DNA of 64,000 nucleotides, taken from positions 1 through 64,000 of the forward strand of contig CAKZQF010000096.1 of the NCBI GenBank assembly GCA_937139475.1, read 5' to 3'. This stretch comes from an uncultured Gammaproteobacteria bacterium. Lineage in GTDB: Bacteria > Pseudomonadota > Gammaproteobacteria > Enterobacterales > Psychrobiaceae. Shown here piece after piece: positions 40,211 through 50,700 of this stretch; within the stretch, counting starts at the first letter, position 1, and every line of letters begins with the position of its first letter. The notes under the pieces are model-generated. The model searched no databases, was not told the DNA's origin, and saw nothing but the letters and a program-made list of their open reading frames with translations. The translations under genes were made by a program, and so were the position numbers.

Positions 40211-41341
40211 ATGAGTGAATTTGCGAAGTTGATGGCAGCAAATGATTGGTATGACGTTAAAGATAGCTTTGCAAGCATCAGTGAAGCTCAGGTAGTAAGT
40301 GCACTGAAAAAATCTCAGCAGGGGGGAGAGTTATCTCTTGATGATTTTAAAGCGCTAATCTCACCAAGTGCCGGTCCTTACCTAGAGCATATGGCTCACC
40401 TTAGTCAACGGCTAACCCAACAGCGTTTTGGCAATACGATGCAATTGTTTACCCCTTTGTATCTATCGAATATGTGTTCTAATGTGTGTACTTACTGCGG
40501 TTTTAGCATGGAAAATAAAATCCGCCGTACCACCTTAACGATGGAGCAGATTGAACAAGAGGCGCAGGCGATAAAGGCCATGGGACTTGATCATATATTG
40601 CTGGTCACAGGAGAGTCTGAAAGGAAGGTCGGTGTTGCCTACTTTGAACAGGCGCTAGGGATATTGACCAAGTATTTTAGCCACATCTCGATGGAAGTGC
40701 AGCCACTAAAAACCGAAGAGTATGCTCGTTTAGCAAAACTTGGCGTTGAATCAATACTGGTTTATCAAGAAACTTATCATCGCCAGAAGTATGCAAAATA
40801 CCACTTAAAGGGCAAGAAGTCGGATTTCGATTTTAGGCTAGAAACCCCCGAAAGGGTTGGGCAAGCGGGCATAAACAAAGTGGGCATCGGTTGCCTGCTT
40901 GGGTTGGAAGATTGGCGTACGGACGCTTTCTTTGTCGCCGCGCAGCTAGAATTCCTTGAAAAGAAATACTGGAAAATGCGCTATTCGTTATCGTTTCCTC
41001 GCCTCAGGCCGTGCGAGGGTGGGGGGGAAATTAACTCCCCGATGTCTCAGCGCGAATTGGTGCAATTGATATGCGCATACCGTCTGTTTAATCATCAAGT
41101 CGAGTTATCACTATCGACAAGGGAGTCTGCGGTGTTTCGGGATAACATGTTAAAACTTGGTGTGACGACCATGAGTGCAGGTTCAAAAACTCAGCCTGGT
41201 GGTTATGCAAACGAAGATAAAAGCCTTGAGCAGTTTAGCATCGACGATAACCGTAGTGTGGCACAGATTGCATCGATGATAACTGATAAAGGCTATCAAG
41301 TGGTGTGGAAAGATTGGCAGACGGGTTTTACACAGTTTTAG
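40211..41341 (+). CDS. thiH: 2-iminoacetate synthase ThiH (tyrosine lyase)
   Basis: A 376-residue radical SAM enzyme that cleaves tyrosine to dehydroglycine and p-cresol. The cluster motif is Cys89-x3-Cys93-x2-Cys96 (CSNVCTYCGFS). Use of ThiH, not the oxidase ThiO, marks the oxygen-independent thiazole route of enterics and marine gammaproteobacteria. It is the last gene of the operon; 41342-41502 shows no gene or clear terminator. Confidence 0.97.
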   Translation: MSEFAKLMAANDWYDVKDSFASISEAQVVSALKKSQQGGELSLDDFKALISPSAGPYLEHMAHLSQRLTQQRFGNTMQLFTPLYLSNMCSNVCTYCGFSMENKIRRTTLTMEQIEQEAQAIKAMGLDHILLVTGESERKVGVAYFEQALGILTKYFSHISMEVQPLKTEEYARLAKLGVESILVYQETYHRQKYAKYHLKGKKSDFDFRLETPERVGQAGINKVGIGCLLGLEDWRTDAFFVAAQLEFLEKKYWKMRYSLSFPRLRPCEGGGEINSPMSQRELVQLICAYRLFNHQVELSLSTRESAVFRDNMLKLGVTTMSAGSKTQPGGYANEDKSLEQFSIDDNRSVAQIASMITDKGYQVVWKDWQTGFTQF

Positions 41342-41502
41342 CGCTGGCGATATTTAGTGATGGTTAAATGAAAAATACATTTAACAACAAGATTAGAAGG
41401 GAGGCTTAACCAGCGACTTATCTTTGAGTAAATCTTATCGTGGTTGGGATGTGGCGCAGCCTCATTCTCGTATCTACTTTTCCTGAGTCCTTGCCGCCCT
41501 TG

Positions 41503-42405
41503 TTACAATTGAGTGCTAGGCGGCAGCGATAGGTTTATATTGTCTTTTATAAAGGTTAAAAAAGCCTTTATTCGCTGATTTTCTTTTAAGTCGCGATGGT
41601 ATACGAACCACATCGCAGACTCAGGCGTCTTGTCTAGTGGGAAATTGATAGCGACCAGATCCCGGTCAATATTCGGTACTTCGCTGCTGACTGGCCCAAT
41701 GCCCATGCCTTCAATGATCGCGCTGTGAATATCTCGAAAACTATTGCTTTGATAAATAATTTGCTCAGGGGCAATGTTTGCGGCAAGTTTTTTAATTGAG
41801 GGGATATTGCGCTTTTTGCCATTTGGTAGCACCCATCGATGGGATGACAGTTCATCCACGCTTTGTGGCTGGCCATAGCTTTTGACGTATTCTCTTGAGG
41901 CCCATAGCTGCATATTAAGATCTTTTAGATGATGGGCGATTAAATCTGGCTCATCGATGATTGGCGCTATGCGCAAGGCAACATGTGCTTCACCACTGAC
42001 CAGCGGTACCCGATCATCAGTAGCTATTATTTGAATTCTCAATTGAGGATAGGCTGATTGAAACTTTTTAAGTAATGGGTTTAACGTGAGCGCGAAGTCA
42101 CTCACCGTACTAATGATTAGATCGCCCTTGAGTGAACTTTCACTGTTACTTATTTTCTGTAATAAATGGTTTACTTGTCCACTAAGTTTAGGCATTTCAT
42201 CAAGCAGCATTTGCCCTGCCTCAGTTAAACGATATCCTCGTTGGTGGCGGATAAATAGCTTGGTTTCAATAGCCTCTTCAAGGCGGTTGATATGACGTAA
42301 GACCGTCGCATGATTAACGCCCAGCTCTTCGCCGGCTGCACTGAGCGTACCTGATAGGGCAACTTGATAAGCACTGCGCAGATTGTCCCAGCTAATATTC
42401 TTCAT
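41503..42405 (-). CDS. LysR-family transcriptional regulator
   Basis: A protein of about 300 residues with an N-terminal winged helix-turn-helix (NLRSAYQVALSGTLSAAGEE, then VNHATVLRHINRLEEAI) and a periplasmic-binding-like effector domain. I start it at 42405 (MKNISWDNL), where LysR domains begin; the frame extends ten residues further up. It is divergent from the cytochrome b561-yceI pair, 108 bases apart, the usual arrangement for a LysR regulator and its target. The effector is unknown. Confidence 0.92.
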   Translation of the reverse strand: MKNISWDNLRSAYQVALSGTLSAAGEELGVNHATVLRHINRLEEAIETKLFIRHQRGYRLTEAGQMLLDEMPKLSGQVNHLLQKISNSESSLKGDLIISTVSDFALTLNPLLKKFQSAYPQLRIQIIATDDRVPLVSGEAHVALRIAPIIDEPDLIAHHLKDLNMQLWASREYVKSYGQPQSVDELSSHRWVLPNGKKRNIPSIKKLAANIAPEQIIYQSNSFRDIHSAIIEGMGIGPVSSEVPNIDRDLVAINFPLDKTPESAMWFVYHRDLKENQRIKAFLTFIKDNINLSLPPSTQL

Positions 42406-42513
42406 TGAAATTTCTTTGTTTGTTAATTTATGCACAACAGTTTATCTCTATTGTTTATTTTTAGGCAAGAAGTTTGCTGCTATTCTAGGCTTATGAAATT
42501 GAGAGGAGTCGTG

Positions 42514-43068
42514 ATGTATAAACTGAAAAACACTAACAAATCTTTTGGGGTTATCGCGATAGCTATCCATTGGATAGTGGCACTAGCGGTTTTCGGCTTA
42601 TTTGGCTTAGGGCTGTATATGGTTGAGCTTACCTACTATGATACTTGGTATAAGGGGTCGTTAGACTTACATAAAAGTATTGGGCTAACTCTACTTTTAC
42701 TGCTGATTTTTCGCCTTGTTTGGCGGGTATTGAATGTCCAGCCGATTAGTGAGTCGACGGTGAATTGGCAGAAATTGAGTGTCTCAGCTGTCCACTTTTT
42801 GCTCCACCTTTTGCCCTTTGCACTATTGTTAAGTGGCTATTTAATATCGACCGCTGATGAGCGTCCCATTGAAGTGTTTGGCTTGTTATCAGTTCCAGCC
42901 CTGCCGCCTCTTATTGATAATCAAGAAGATATAGCGGGCCTTGTGCATGAAACTTTAGCCTGGGGATTGATTGTACTTGCCGGCTTGCACGCATTAGCCG
43001 CGCTTAAACACCACTTTATAGACAAAGACCAAACTTTAAATCGAATGCTTGGTCGTAATAAGAACTAG
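42514..43068 (+). CDS. cytochrome b561 family protein
   Basis: A 184-residue inner-membrane protein with four helices and the His ligands of a di-haem b561 (His19 in AIHWIV, DLHKSIG, VHFLLHLLP, VHETLAW, LHALAALKHHF). E. coli relatives (CybB, YceJ) move electrons between quinol or superoxide and the membrane. I chose the ATG at 42514 because GAGAGGAG lies just upstream. It forms an operon with yceI, as in E. coli yceJ-yceI. Confidence 0.93.
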   Translation: MYKLKNTNKSFGVIAIAIHWIVALAVFGLFGLGLYMVELTYYDTWYKGSLDLHKSIGLTLLLLLIFRLVWRVLNVQPISESTVNWQKLSVSAVHFLLHLLPFALLLSGYLISTADERPIEVFGLLSVPALPPLIDNQEDIAGLVHETLAWGLIVLAGLHALAALKHHFIDKDQTLNRMLGRNKN

Positions 43069-43087
43069 CTTAATAGAGGAAATTAAT

Positions 43088-43666
43088 ATGAATAAGACAC
43101 TAGCAACGGTAGCACTGGCATTAGCGTTAACCACTAGCGCAATGATTAACGCTGCAGATTACGTGATAGACACTAAAGATGCACACGCATCAATACAATT
43201 TAAAATAAAACACCTTGGTTACAGTTGGTTAACTGGACGCTTTAATAAATTCGAAGGGCAGTTTAGTTATGATGAAAAAGCGCCAAATGACGCTAAGATC
43301 GCAGTGACTATCGCAACGAAGAGTCTAGACTCTAACCATGCTGATCGTGATAAACACCTAAAAAGCAAGGACTTCTTAGAGGTTTCAAAGTTCAAGGAAG
43401 CCAAATTTGTTAGTACTAAAATACAATTTTCAGATGATGACAATGCCCAAGTTGAAGGGGATTTTACACTGCATGGTGTGACAAAGAAAATTAGCTTTCC
43501 GGTGGTAAAAATTGGCGAGGGTAATGATCCTTGGGGAGGTTATCGTGTTGGCTTTTCTGGCAATGTTTCGTTAAAGCTCGCAGATTATGGCATAGATTAT
43601 AACTTGGGCCCAGCGTCAACTCATGTTGATTTATCACTGCATATCGAAGGCATAAAGCAAAAATAG
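43088..43666 (+). CDS. yceI: YceI-family periplasmic lipocalin-like protein
   Basis: A 192-residue protein with a signal peptide (about residues 1-22, ending MINA) and the YceI barrel (DAHASIQFKIKHLGYSWL, DFTLHGVTKKISFPV, NLGPASTHVDLSLHIEG). Relatives bind long isoprenoid chains such as octaprenyl compounds. GAGGAAATTAAT precedes the ATG. It lies 19 bases after cytochrome b561. Confidence 0.94.
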   Translation: MNKTLATVALALALTTSAMINAADYVIDTKDAHASIQFKIKHLGYSWLTGRFNKFEGQFSYDEKAPNDAKIAVTIATKSLDSNHADRDKHLKSKDFLEVSKFKEAKFVSTKIQFSDDDNAQVEGDFTLHGVTKKISFPVVKIGEGNDPWGGYRVGFSGNVSLKLADYGIDYNLGPASTHVDLSLHIEGIKQK

Positions 43667-43674
43667 ATTGTTAA

Positions 43675-43703
43675 TAGCAAAGCAGCCACTGGCTGCTTTG
43701 CTA
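43675..43703. terminator. hairpin between yceI and the VOC gene
   Basis: TAGCAAAGCAGCC pairs perfectly with GGCTGCTTTGCTA over 13 bp around an ACT loop. It sits between two convergent genes. Neither side has a strong T-run. Confidence 0.6.
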
Positions 43704-43738
43704 GTTCGCCACAGCTATTGTTGGTAGTTTAGGTTTGC

Positions 43739-44155
43739 TTAAGATTCAGTGGCTTTTTTCAATTCCAGCAAATCCCATTTATTGCCGTAGAGATCCTGAA
43801 AAACCGCAACTGTGCCGTAGGCTTCGTCTCTTGGCTCTTCATTGAAAACAACGCCATTTTGCCGCATTTTCTCGTAGTCACGCCAGAAGTCGTTTGTCTG
43901 TAAAAATAAGAATACGCGCCCACCGCTTTGATCACCTATTGCTTCACTTTGCTGCTTGTTGCTCGCTTGGGCGAGTAGCAAACTTGTACCAGTGGAGTTT
44001 GGAGGCCTGACTTGAACCCACCTTTTGCCATCACCAAGGTTAGTGTCTTCAATTAAGCTAAATTGAAGCTTTTGGGTGTAGAACTCGATAGCATCATCGT
44101 AATTTTCGACAACTAACGCGACATTTCCAATGTGTTGATGTACTGATAAAGAGAT
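43739..44155 (-). CDS. VOC (glyoxalase/bleomycin-resistance) protein lacking a normal start codon
   Basis: A full VOC domain is encoded without interruption (HIGNVALVVENYDDAIEFY, VQVRPPNSTGTSLLLAQ, GVVFNEEPRDE, QDLYGNKWDLLEL), about 138 residues. Between the upstream in-frame TGA (44185-44187 region) and the conserved domain there is no ATG, GTG or TTG. AAGGA (44163-44167) lies seven bases before an ATC at 44153-44155, exactly where ATG would be expected. The start codon may have mutated, a rare ATC start may be used, or the base may be misread. The first standard start, TTG at 43981, would remove half the domain. Function within the VOC superfamily is unknown. Confidence 0.75.
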   Translation of the reverse strand: MSLSVHQHIGNVALVVENYDDAIEFYTQKLQFSLIEDTNLGDGKRWVQVRPPNSTGTSLLLAQASNKQQSEAIGDQSGGRVFLFLQTNDFWRDYEKMRQNGVVFNEEPRDEAYGTVAVFQDLYGNKWDLLELKKATES

Positions 44156-44284
44156 AGTGATGTCCTTAAGTTTTAGGTCGTTAGCTCACTCTGTATTAGA
44201 TTGTTATGTGCATATAACCATTCTATGCGATAGCCAGTATTTTTTTACTTCTTTGAGTTCATTAATAGCAATATTTATATAGGT

Positions 44285-44322
44285 AAGGCTACCAGAGGGC
44301 ATTAGAACCCTCTGGCAGCCTT
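44285..44322 (-). terminator. terminator of the DUF5916 gene
   Basis: AAGGCT-A-CCAGAGGG pairs with CCCTCTGG-C-AGCCTT around an eight-base loop, 24 bases after the stop codon. AT-rich sequence follows on the minus strand. Confidence 0.7.
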
Positions 44323-44345
44323 TGCGGTAAATAGTAACGTACTAT

Positions 44346-46685
44346 TTAGTTTAACCAAGCATAACTAAATTTGGCGAAAACACTTCGCTGATCTTTGGTT
44401 AAGCGGTCAAGTCCATCATATTGACTACCATTATCGCTATAGCCCAGGTAAACCAAGGTTTGTGGGTTTATCTTGTAAGAATAGAGTAGTTGCGTACCTA
44501 AATTTTTGTATTGGGCATCAACATCATCAAAGCGGTAATTGGCTTGATTACGCGCTATATCTTTATAAACGGCGCTAAAACGTAGTGAGCTGCGAATGTT
44601 AAAATGATAGGTAAAACGCAGATCCGTTAGATTGGCTTTAAATAAATCGCCAGCGTCAACATCCATTGTGGTGTAACGGTGAGTGATATTAAGTTGCATA
44701 TGATCGTTAATGTTCCAAAACACTTCCGGCTTTAGGGTAAAGCTTTCACCTAATTCATTATTGGCATAAACAATGGAATCAGCTTTCTCAGTAAAGAGTT
44801 CCAGTGTGAGTCCTGCAATCGGGGTAAATTTGCCCCACGCCCATAGGCCCTTTTCGGTAAATAAGGTGGTGTTTTCATCAATACCAAGGTCATGCACGGT
44901 TAACGCTGAATAATCAATGTCATTATCTGGGTTGTTATCATTGTCTAATGCCAATGAGCCGACTTTGTCTCGAGTAAATCCTGAAACGCGAAAATGTGAT
45001 TGAGATTCGCCTCGAAACTTAATGTAGGCTTCACTCTCGCGCTCTAGTAACTCGCCATTGTTGTTGTGGCTGATATCCCAATCACCACCGAACTGAATTT
45101 TGTTTAGCCATTGATCTTGCAGGAACCAAGTTCGCTCGCCACCAATTACTAATTGGTCAGCATCAATTTGTCCCACCCAACCAAGATCGGCACGAAATCC
45201 ACCTGATTTGCGGTGATAGGCGGCGCGTGCATTCCATTCACGCTGATTGTGACGGTATTGTACGCTTATCGCGTTACCAGTTAATGTGTCATCGGTGTTT
45301 GCTCGAACCGCTGCCTCGCCGCTTAGCTCGAACTGTTCAAGCATCTTATGTGGGTATTGGGTGCGAGTGGTAGTGAGTTGCATGCGCAGCGTATCGTTAT
45401 CGGTGGGGCGATATTTAACATCCGATGCTAATACCGTGTTGCTGTAATCGTCTGCCTCACGCGCTGTTAACAGCGCGCCCATCGAAAATTTATTTCCCTG
45501 ATCGTAACGATAACGGGCTACGGCGCTGTTACTTTCACGGTCTAAATCAACTAGCCCAGAGGACTTAGTACCGGGTAGTAATAGGTAAGTGTCTTTATCC
45601 TGAGCGGCAAACACCCCAAAGGTGTGATTACCCAAGCGACCCGTTAGTTTGGTACCAACTTTTGGTGCGCTTACGTTGCGTGTATAAAATAAATTCATAA
45701 ACGGCATATCAAAAACATCGGCGTTATCTAAAAAGAAACCACGGCGTTCACGATTAAACAATGCAAACGTATTGTTAACATTAAGCTGACCTGAGTCTGA
45801 TTCAATTTGCGAGAAATCTGGGTTGATGGTGGTATATAAAGAGACATCAGGGGTTATTCCCCACTTGATATCTAAACCGGCATCTGAATTATTTTCGCTT
45901 TGCCATGGTGTCGTTGGATTGGTATCACGTGTTTCATTACGAGAGGCAGTAACGGTTGGGATTAATTGCAGCTTGGTCGACTGTTTTGCGCCGGCCAGGC
46001 CTTGAGCGACTGCCATTTGGCATAAGGTACAGCTGATTTGACGATCTTTGATAGTGTTTGAGATTCGCTGATGAGTCTCTCGTGGCAAAAAGCGTACAAG
46101 TTCGATGCCCCAGTGTTGAGCCTGCGCTTTCTCTTCAAAATTAAAAACGCTTAATGGAACGGCCATTTCGACGATATAACCCTGAGCGTTGATGTCACCG
46201 GCAGCATCCCAAATCGCATTCCATGCCCGATTCTCACGTCCCACCAATTCATTTTCGATTGAATCAGATTGGACACCATAAGGGTTTACGAAAAATTGAT
46301 AGGCTTTGTTACCGTCGTTATAAGTATCTAGTTTGACGCCTACGATGTCGTCGGCAAAGATATTATCACGCTGCCTAAAGAATGCGCGGATATTTTCAGG
46401 GTTCGGATCTAACGCCTTAAACGCGATGTAAAGTGTTGATTCATCGGCCATTATATACGCGGTGGTATCAACTAGTGACTTGATGTTTTCATCAGGAGAA
46501 ACAACGGTATTAACTGACACCTGGCTAGCTTTGCTCCATAGGGATTCTTCAAGTTTACCGTCAATAGTCACTTCGCCACTGACCTGTGGGATCGTAATAT
46601 TACCATTGGCAACGGCACCTGACATGGCGCCAAAAGAGGCAGTTGAAAGTAGGGCTAGCGTACTGAAAATAGAAAAGGGGCGCAT
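44346..46685 (-). CDS. CBM9-like / DUF5916 outer-membrane protein
   Basis: A 779-residue exported protein: signal peptide (about 1-26), an N-terminal CBM9-like beta-sandwich (GEVTIDGKLEESLW, TLYIAFKALDPNPE, YQFFVNPYGVQSDS) and a long C-terminal DUF5916 region rich in alternating strands and ending in a probable barrel (VFAKFSYAWLN). Such proteins are common in marine Alteromonadales and Bacteroidetes; their role is not settled, with carbohydrate or peptide binding at the surface proposed. A CTLC motif occurs about residue 220. GAG lies before the ATG. It stands alone with its own terminator. Confidence 0.88.
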   Translation of the reverse strand: MRPFSIFSTLALLSTASFGAMSGAVANGNITIPQVSGEVTIDGKLEESLWSKASQVSVNTVVSPDENIKSLVDTTAYIMADESTLYIAFKALDPNPENIRAFFRQRDNIFADDIVGVKLDTYNDGNKAYQFFVNPYGVQSDSIENELVGRENRAWNAIWDAAGDINAQGYIVEMAVPLSVFNFEEKAQAQHWGIELVRFLPRETHQRISNTIKDRQISCTLCQMAVAQGLAGAKQSTKLQLIPTVTASRNETRDTNPTTPWQSENNSDAGLDIKWGITPDVSLYTTINPDFSQIESDSGQLNVNNTFALFNRERRGFFLDNADVFDMPFMNLFYTRNVSAPKVGTKLTGRLGNHTFGVFAAQDKDTYLLLPGTKSSGLVDLDRESNSAVARYRYDQGNKFSMGALLTAREADDYSNTVLASDVKYRPTDNDTLRMQLTTTRTQYPHKMLEQFELSGEAAVRANTDDTLTGNAISVQYRHNQREWNARAAYHRKSGGFRADLGWVGQIDADQLVIGGERTWFLQDQWLNKIQFGGDWDISHNNNGELLERESEAYIKFRGESQSHFRVSGFTRDKVGSLALDNDNNPDNDIDYSALTVHDLGIDENTTLFTEKGLWAWGKFTPIAGLTLELFTEKADSIVYANNELGESFTLKPEVFWNINDHMQLNITHRYTTMDVDAGDLFKANLTDLRFTYHFNIRSSLRFSAVYKDIARNQANYRFDDVDAQYKNLGTQLLYSYKINPQTLVYLGYSDNGSQYDGLDRLTKDQRSVFAKFSYAWLN

Positions 46686-46772
46686 AATCTCTTTAAGCTT
46701 ATTATTTTAATTGCGCGCATTATATAACAGCGTGGCTACTTAATTGTGCCCAATTGTAACGAAATCTTAATA

Positions 46773-46803
46773 TTTCGCGCGATTATTGATCAATCGCACG
46801 AAA
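46773..46803 (-). terminator. terminator-like hairpin after cysZ
   Basis: TTTCG-C-GCGATT pairs with AATCGC-A-CGAAA (one mismatch) around ATTGATC, eight bases after the cysZ stop. The T residues of its 3' arm follow on the minus strand. Confidence 0.6.
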
Positions 46804-46810
46804 GTACAGT

Positions 46811-47575
46811 TTACCAAGAGGCGAGGGAGTCATTATTTAAGTGTGAGTCTCTGTAACGCTCGACCCATAATGCCGTAGCACCGCATATAGCGACAGGCAT
46901 AACGACCAAATTTACAATTGGGATCATGGTAAAGAGGGTTGTCATACTGCCAAATGACAATGCACAGCCCCGATCTTGCGCTAGTTGTGCTTTGAGCACC
47001 GTAAACTCTCTTTTGTGATTATCAAAAGGGTAATCACAATACTGAATCGCCATCATCCAGGCACTAAATAAAAACCACAGTATGGGGGCCACTGTTTGCC
47101 CGATAACCGGAATAAAGAATAAGATTAAGCAGCCAATAGCCTTTGGAAGGTAGTAGGCAAGTTTAGTCCATTCGCGCTTGAGCGTACGCGGTATGTCTTT
47201 GATTATATCGCTAAAACCATTAACCGGGGCAGGCTTTCCGGTGAGGTAGCACTCAACCTTTTCAGCCAATAAGCCATTAAATGGTGCCGCAATCCAGTTT
47301 GCAACTGAGCTAAATACAAAAGAAAATACCACCAACAGCGTGATGATTGCCAATGGCCATAAGATCACATTAAGCCAACTTAGGAACTCTGGAATATAGC
47401 CTTGTAAATATTCAAAAAATTGCTCTAGTTGAAGATATAGAAAGTAAAAGGCAATACTAAACAATACAATATTAACGACCAGGGGGATTAACACGAAACT
47501 ACGTAAACCTTTGGTCTGAATCAGGTCAAAACCTTTTAAAAAGTAGCTAGCACCGCTACGGGACTTGTCCAACAA
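46811..47575 (-). CDS. cysZ: sulfate transporter CysZ
   Basis: A membrane protein of about 254 residues that takes up sulfate for cysteine synthesis. It matches E. coli CysZ through most of its length (NWIAAPFNGLLAE, YCDYPFDNHK, SLFTMIPIVNLVVMPVA-like region). No ATG is available. I chose TTG at 47575 because AGGA lies eight bases upstream and the length then equals E. coli CysZ; TTG at 47599 would add eight residues. It is divergent from smc-zipA-ligA; in E. coli cysZ is also next to zipA-ligA. Confidence 0.93.
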   Translation of the reverse strand: MLDKSRSGASYFLKGFDLIQTKGLRSFVLIPLVVNIVLFSIAFYFLYLQLEQFFEYLQGYIPEFLSWLNVILWPLAIITLLVVFSFVFSSVANWIAAPFNGLLAEKVECYLTGKPAPVNGFSDIIKDIPRTLKREWTKLAYYLPKAIGCLILFFIPVIGQTVAPILWFLFSAWMMAIQYCDYPFDNHKREFTVLKAQLAQDRGCALSFGSMTTLFTMIPIVNLVVMPVAICGATALWVERYRDSHLNNDSLASW

Positions 47576-47743
47576 AACAGAATTCCTTACAAATGACAAT
47601 TGGCCAACAGTATAGAGGCATATCCAGAATAAGAATAGACAATAAGTGTTACAAAATTAATCAATTAAGCCGCTATCGACTGCTAATTGTTGGTGGCATG
47701 TGCAATAATGCGCGAGACCAATTTAAGAGAACACCACGCCTAC

Positions 47744-50700
47744 ATGCGCCTAAAATATTTAAAATTAGCTGGGTTTAAGTCCTTTGTAGACCCGACAAAA
47801 ATAGAGTTTACTCAAGCATTAAGTGCCGTGGTGGGCCCAAATGGTTGCGGCAAGTCTAATATTATTGATGCCGTACGTTGGGTGCTCGGAGAGTCTAGTG
47901 CCAAGAATTTGCGCGGCGAAGGCATGACCGATGTCATATTTAATGGCTCTAGTGCGCGCAAGCCAGTGTCAAACGCAAGTGTTGAGCTGATGTTTGATAA
48001 CACTCAAGGAAAAGCGGCTGGGCCATGGGCGACCTATACCGATATTGCGATCAAACGCCAGGTTAACAGAGATGGCCAGTCAGATTATTTTGTTAATGGA
48101 CAAAAATGTCGCCGCCGCGATATAAGCGACCTGCTCAGTGGCACTGGTTTAGGCCCACGCAGCTACTCTATCATTGAGCAAGGCACCATCTCGCGTTTAG
48201 TGGAGTCCAAGCCGCAAGAATTACGGGTGTTTATCGAAGAAGCTGCAGGCATAACGAAATATAAAGAGCGTAAGCGTGACACGGAAAACCGAATTAGGCA
48301 CAGCCGCGAAAACCTCGCCAGGCTTGCGGATTTACGCCATGAATTGCAAGGCCAGATTGCCAGTCTGGAAACACAAGCGCAGTTAGCTCAAGATTATACG
48401 ACGCTAAAACAACAAGAGCGTGAATTAAATCAAAACATTATTGTGGCGCGTTGGCAGAGTTTTTTTAATGAGTTAGAGCAAGTCGCCATGACGTTAGCAC
48501 AGCAGCAAACGCAAATGGCTCAACTTGAAAATGATTTAGCGCACCTACAAACGACCGAAGCTGCCCGTGGTAATGCGCTCAGTGATCAGCGCCAAGCGTT
48601 AGATGCTTTAAATACTAAGTGCAATAATTTAGAGACTGATATTGCGCGAATGCAGCTGAGCATTGAGCATTTAACCCAAACAATGCAACACGCCGAGAAT
48701 AAGCACAGTGAATTAGCGTTAAAACTAGATGCATTGTCACAGCAAAAACAAGGCCAGGAAGAAACCTTGACTCAAGCTGAGCAAGTATTAGCACAGTCAA
48801 CTCAAGCGCTACCAGATTACCTGAAATTGTATGAAAAAAGTCAGCAAGACGCCCTTGAGCAAGAAGCCGAAGCTGAGCATAGTGAACAAGCCTTTGTTGA
48901 ATTACAACACGAAAGACAACGCCTGAACAGTGAACTACTTATTGCCAAACAGGGACATGAGCAGGTGGTTCAAGATCGTATTAAGCTAACCAGCCAGCTA
49001 GAGATGGTTAAAGAAAAGCAGCTTGAGCTCGTATCTGCACAGCAACAACTCAACCCCCAGGCACTGGAAAAGCAAGTGCAATACCAGCAACATCAAGTAA
49101 ATGCTGTGGCGCAAAGCGTTGAAACACATGAACAGCAAATTGCCAATGTCAGAGTAATGCTTACTAGCGCGCAAACAAAGGCCAATAAAAAGCAACAACA
49201 ACTAAGTGAGTTACAAAATCGCCAATCGACACTGGCATTAATTGTGAAGCAGCAAACACAACCAGAATCTAACCGGTTAAAGACTCACTATAGCGATACG
49301 CCTCAACTATGGAGTCTGTTGGACGTTGAGCCACAATGGCAGCATGCTGCGCAAACCATTTTAAAGCCGGTTTTAACCGCATTCGTTGTCGATAGCTTGA
49401 CGACCACAGGCGAATTACCACGTCATACGGTGATGGTGAAGCACACGAACTTACTTGAGCAACGCGCCAACACTAACACCCGCTTAAGCTGCTATATTGC
49501 ATGTCAGGACCCAGCGATAAAAAAGATTATCGATGACCTTTGTTATGACGTGCATGTTGCCAATGATCTTGAACAGGCAAATCAGTTGTTGCCTAACCTG
49601 GGGGCAAAGGAGTCAGTGGTTACAATGCAAGGCTGGTGGCTGAGCCACAGTTTTTGTGTTATCGGCGATGACACTGATGAAGCAACTGGCGCAAGCTTGT
49701 TAGCATTGAAACAACAGCAGCAAGAACTTATCAGCGTGTTACAACGTGCGAGTGAGCAATTTGATATTTCGTTAGAAGAGGTCGAAGAGGCCGAGCGTCA
49801 ACTCACGGTTGCTCTTGAGAACAAAAAGGCATTAGAACAAGACTATTTATTAAAACAGCAAGAGATGTTGGACACCAAGCAGCGCTGGCTGTTGGAGCAG
49901 CAGCAATGGCAGCATCTATCGACAGGGCTAGATGATGTGATGGTGCAGCACACCCAAACAATGCAGTTATTTGAAATAGAAAAGAATCAGCAGGGCGTTT
50001 TCAAACAGGAAATTAGCCAACTAACGAAAGCATTGTCGACAACTGAAGAACAACTTAAGTTGGCACAAAGCGCTCGACAAATTGCCAAGCAACAACTTAA
50101 ATTATTGCAAACTAAGCAGCAACAAGCTCAGAGCAAAGTGCATCAACAACAAATGCTTGTTCAAAAACACCAATTAAAGCACGATGGTTGTCAGGCGCAG
50201 CTGGTGAATATAAGCGCCCAAAAAGATGACTTGAATCGCGAACTCGCCGCCGTTGCAGCGCAACAAGAATCAGCAACACAGCCGCTGACAGAAAAAAAAC
50301 ACAAACTTAAGCTATGCAATCAACAGTTATTTACCTTACGCGGTGAGCAACAGGCACAGCAGGTGCTGGTTAAAGATTCCATTAAAGCGAGTGCTGATTT
50401 TACCCAGCAATGGCAACATAGCCAGCAAATGAAAGACCAGTTGCAGGGCCAAATTGAAAAGTTTCGGGTCAAGCAAGAGACACTAAAAGTAAAGATAAGC
50501 GCGCAAGAGCAAGCACTGGAAGTTTCACAGCGAGAAATGGCACAGCTTGCACAATCCCATCAGGGGGGAAATAGTAAATCCTGGGCTAATGAGCTTGCTG
50601 TAATACGCGATAAACTGGCACAAATGGGCGCTATTAACCTCACGGCTATTGAACAATATAATGAGCAGAAAGGGCGCTTAGATTACCTAACGCAACAGAA

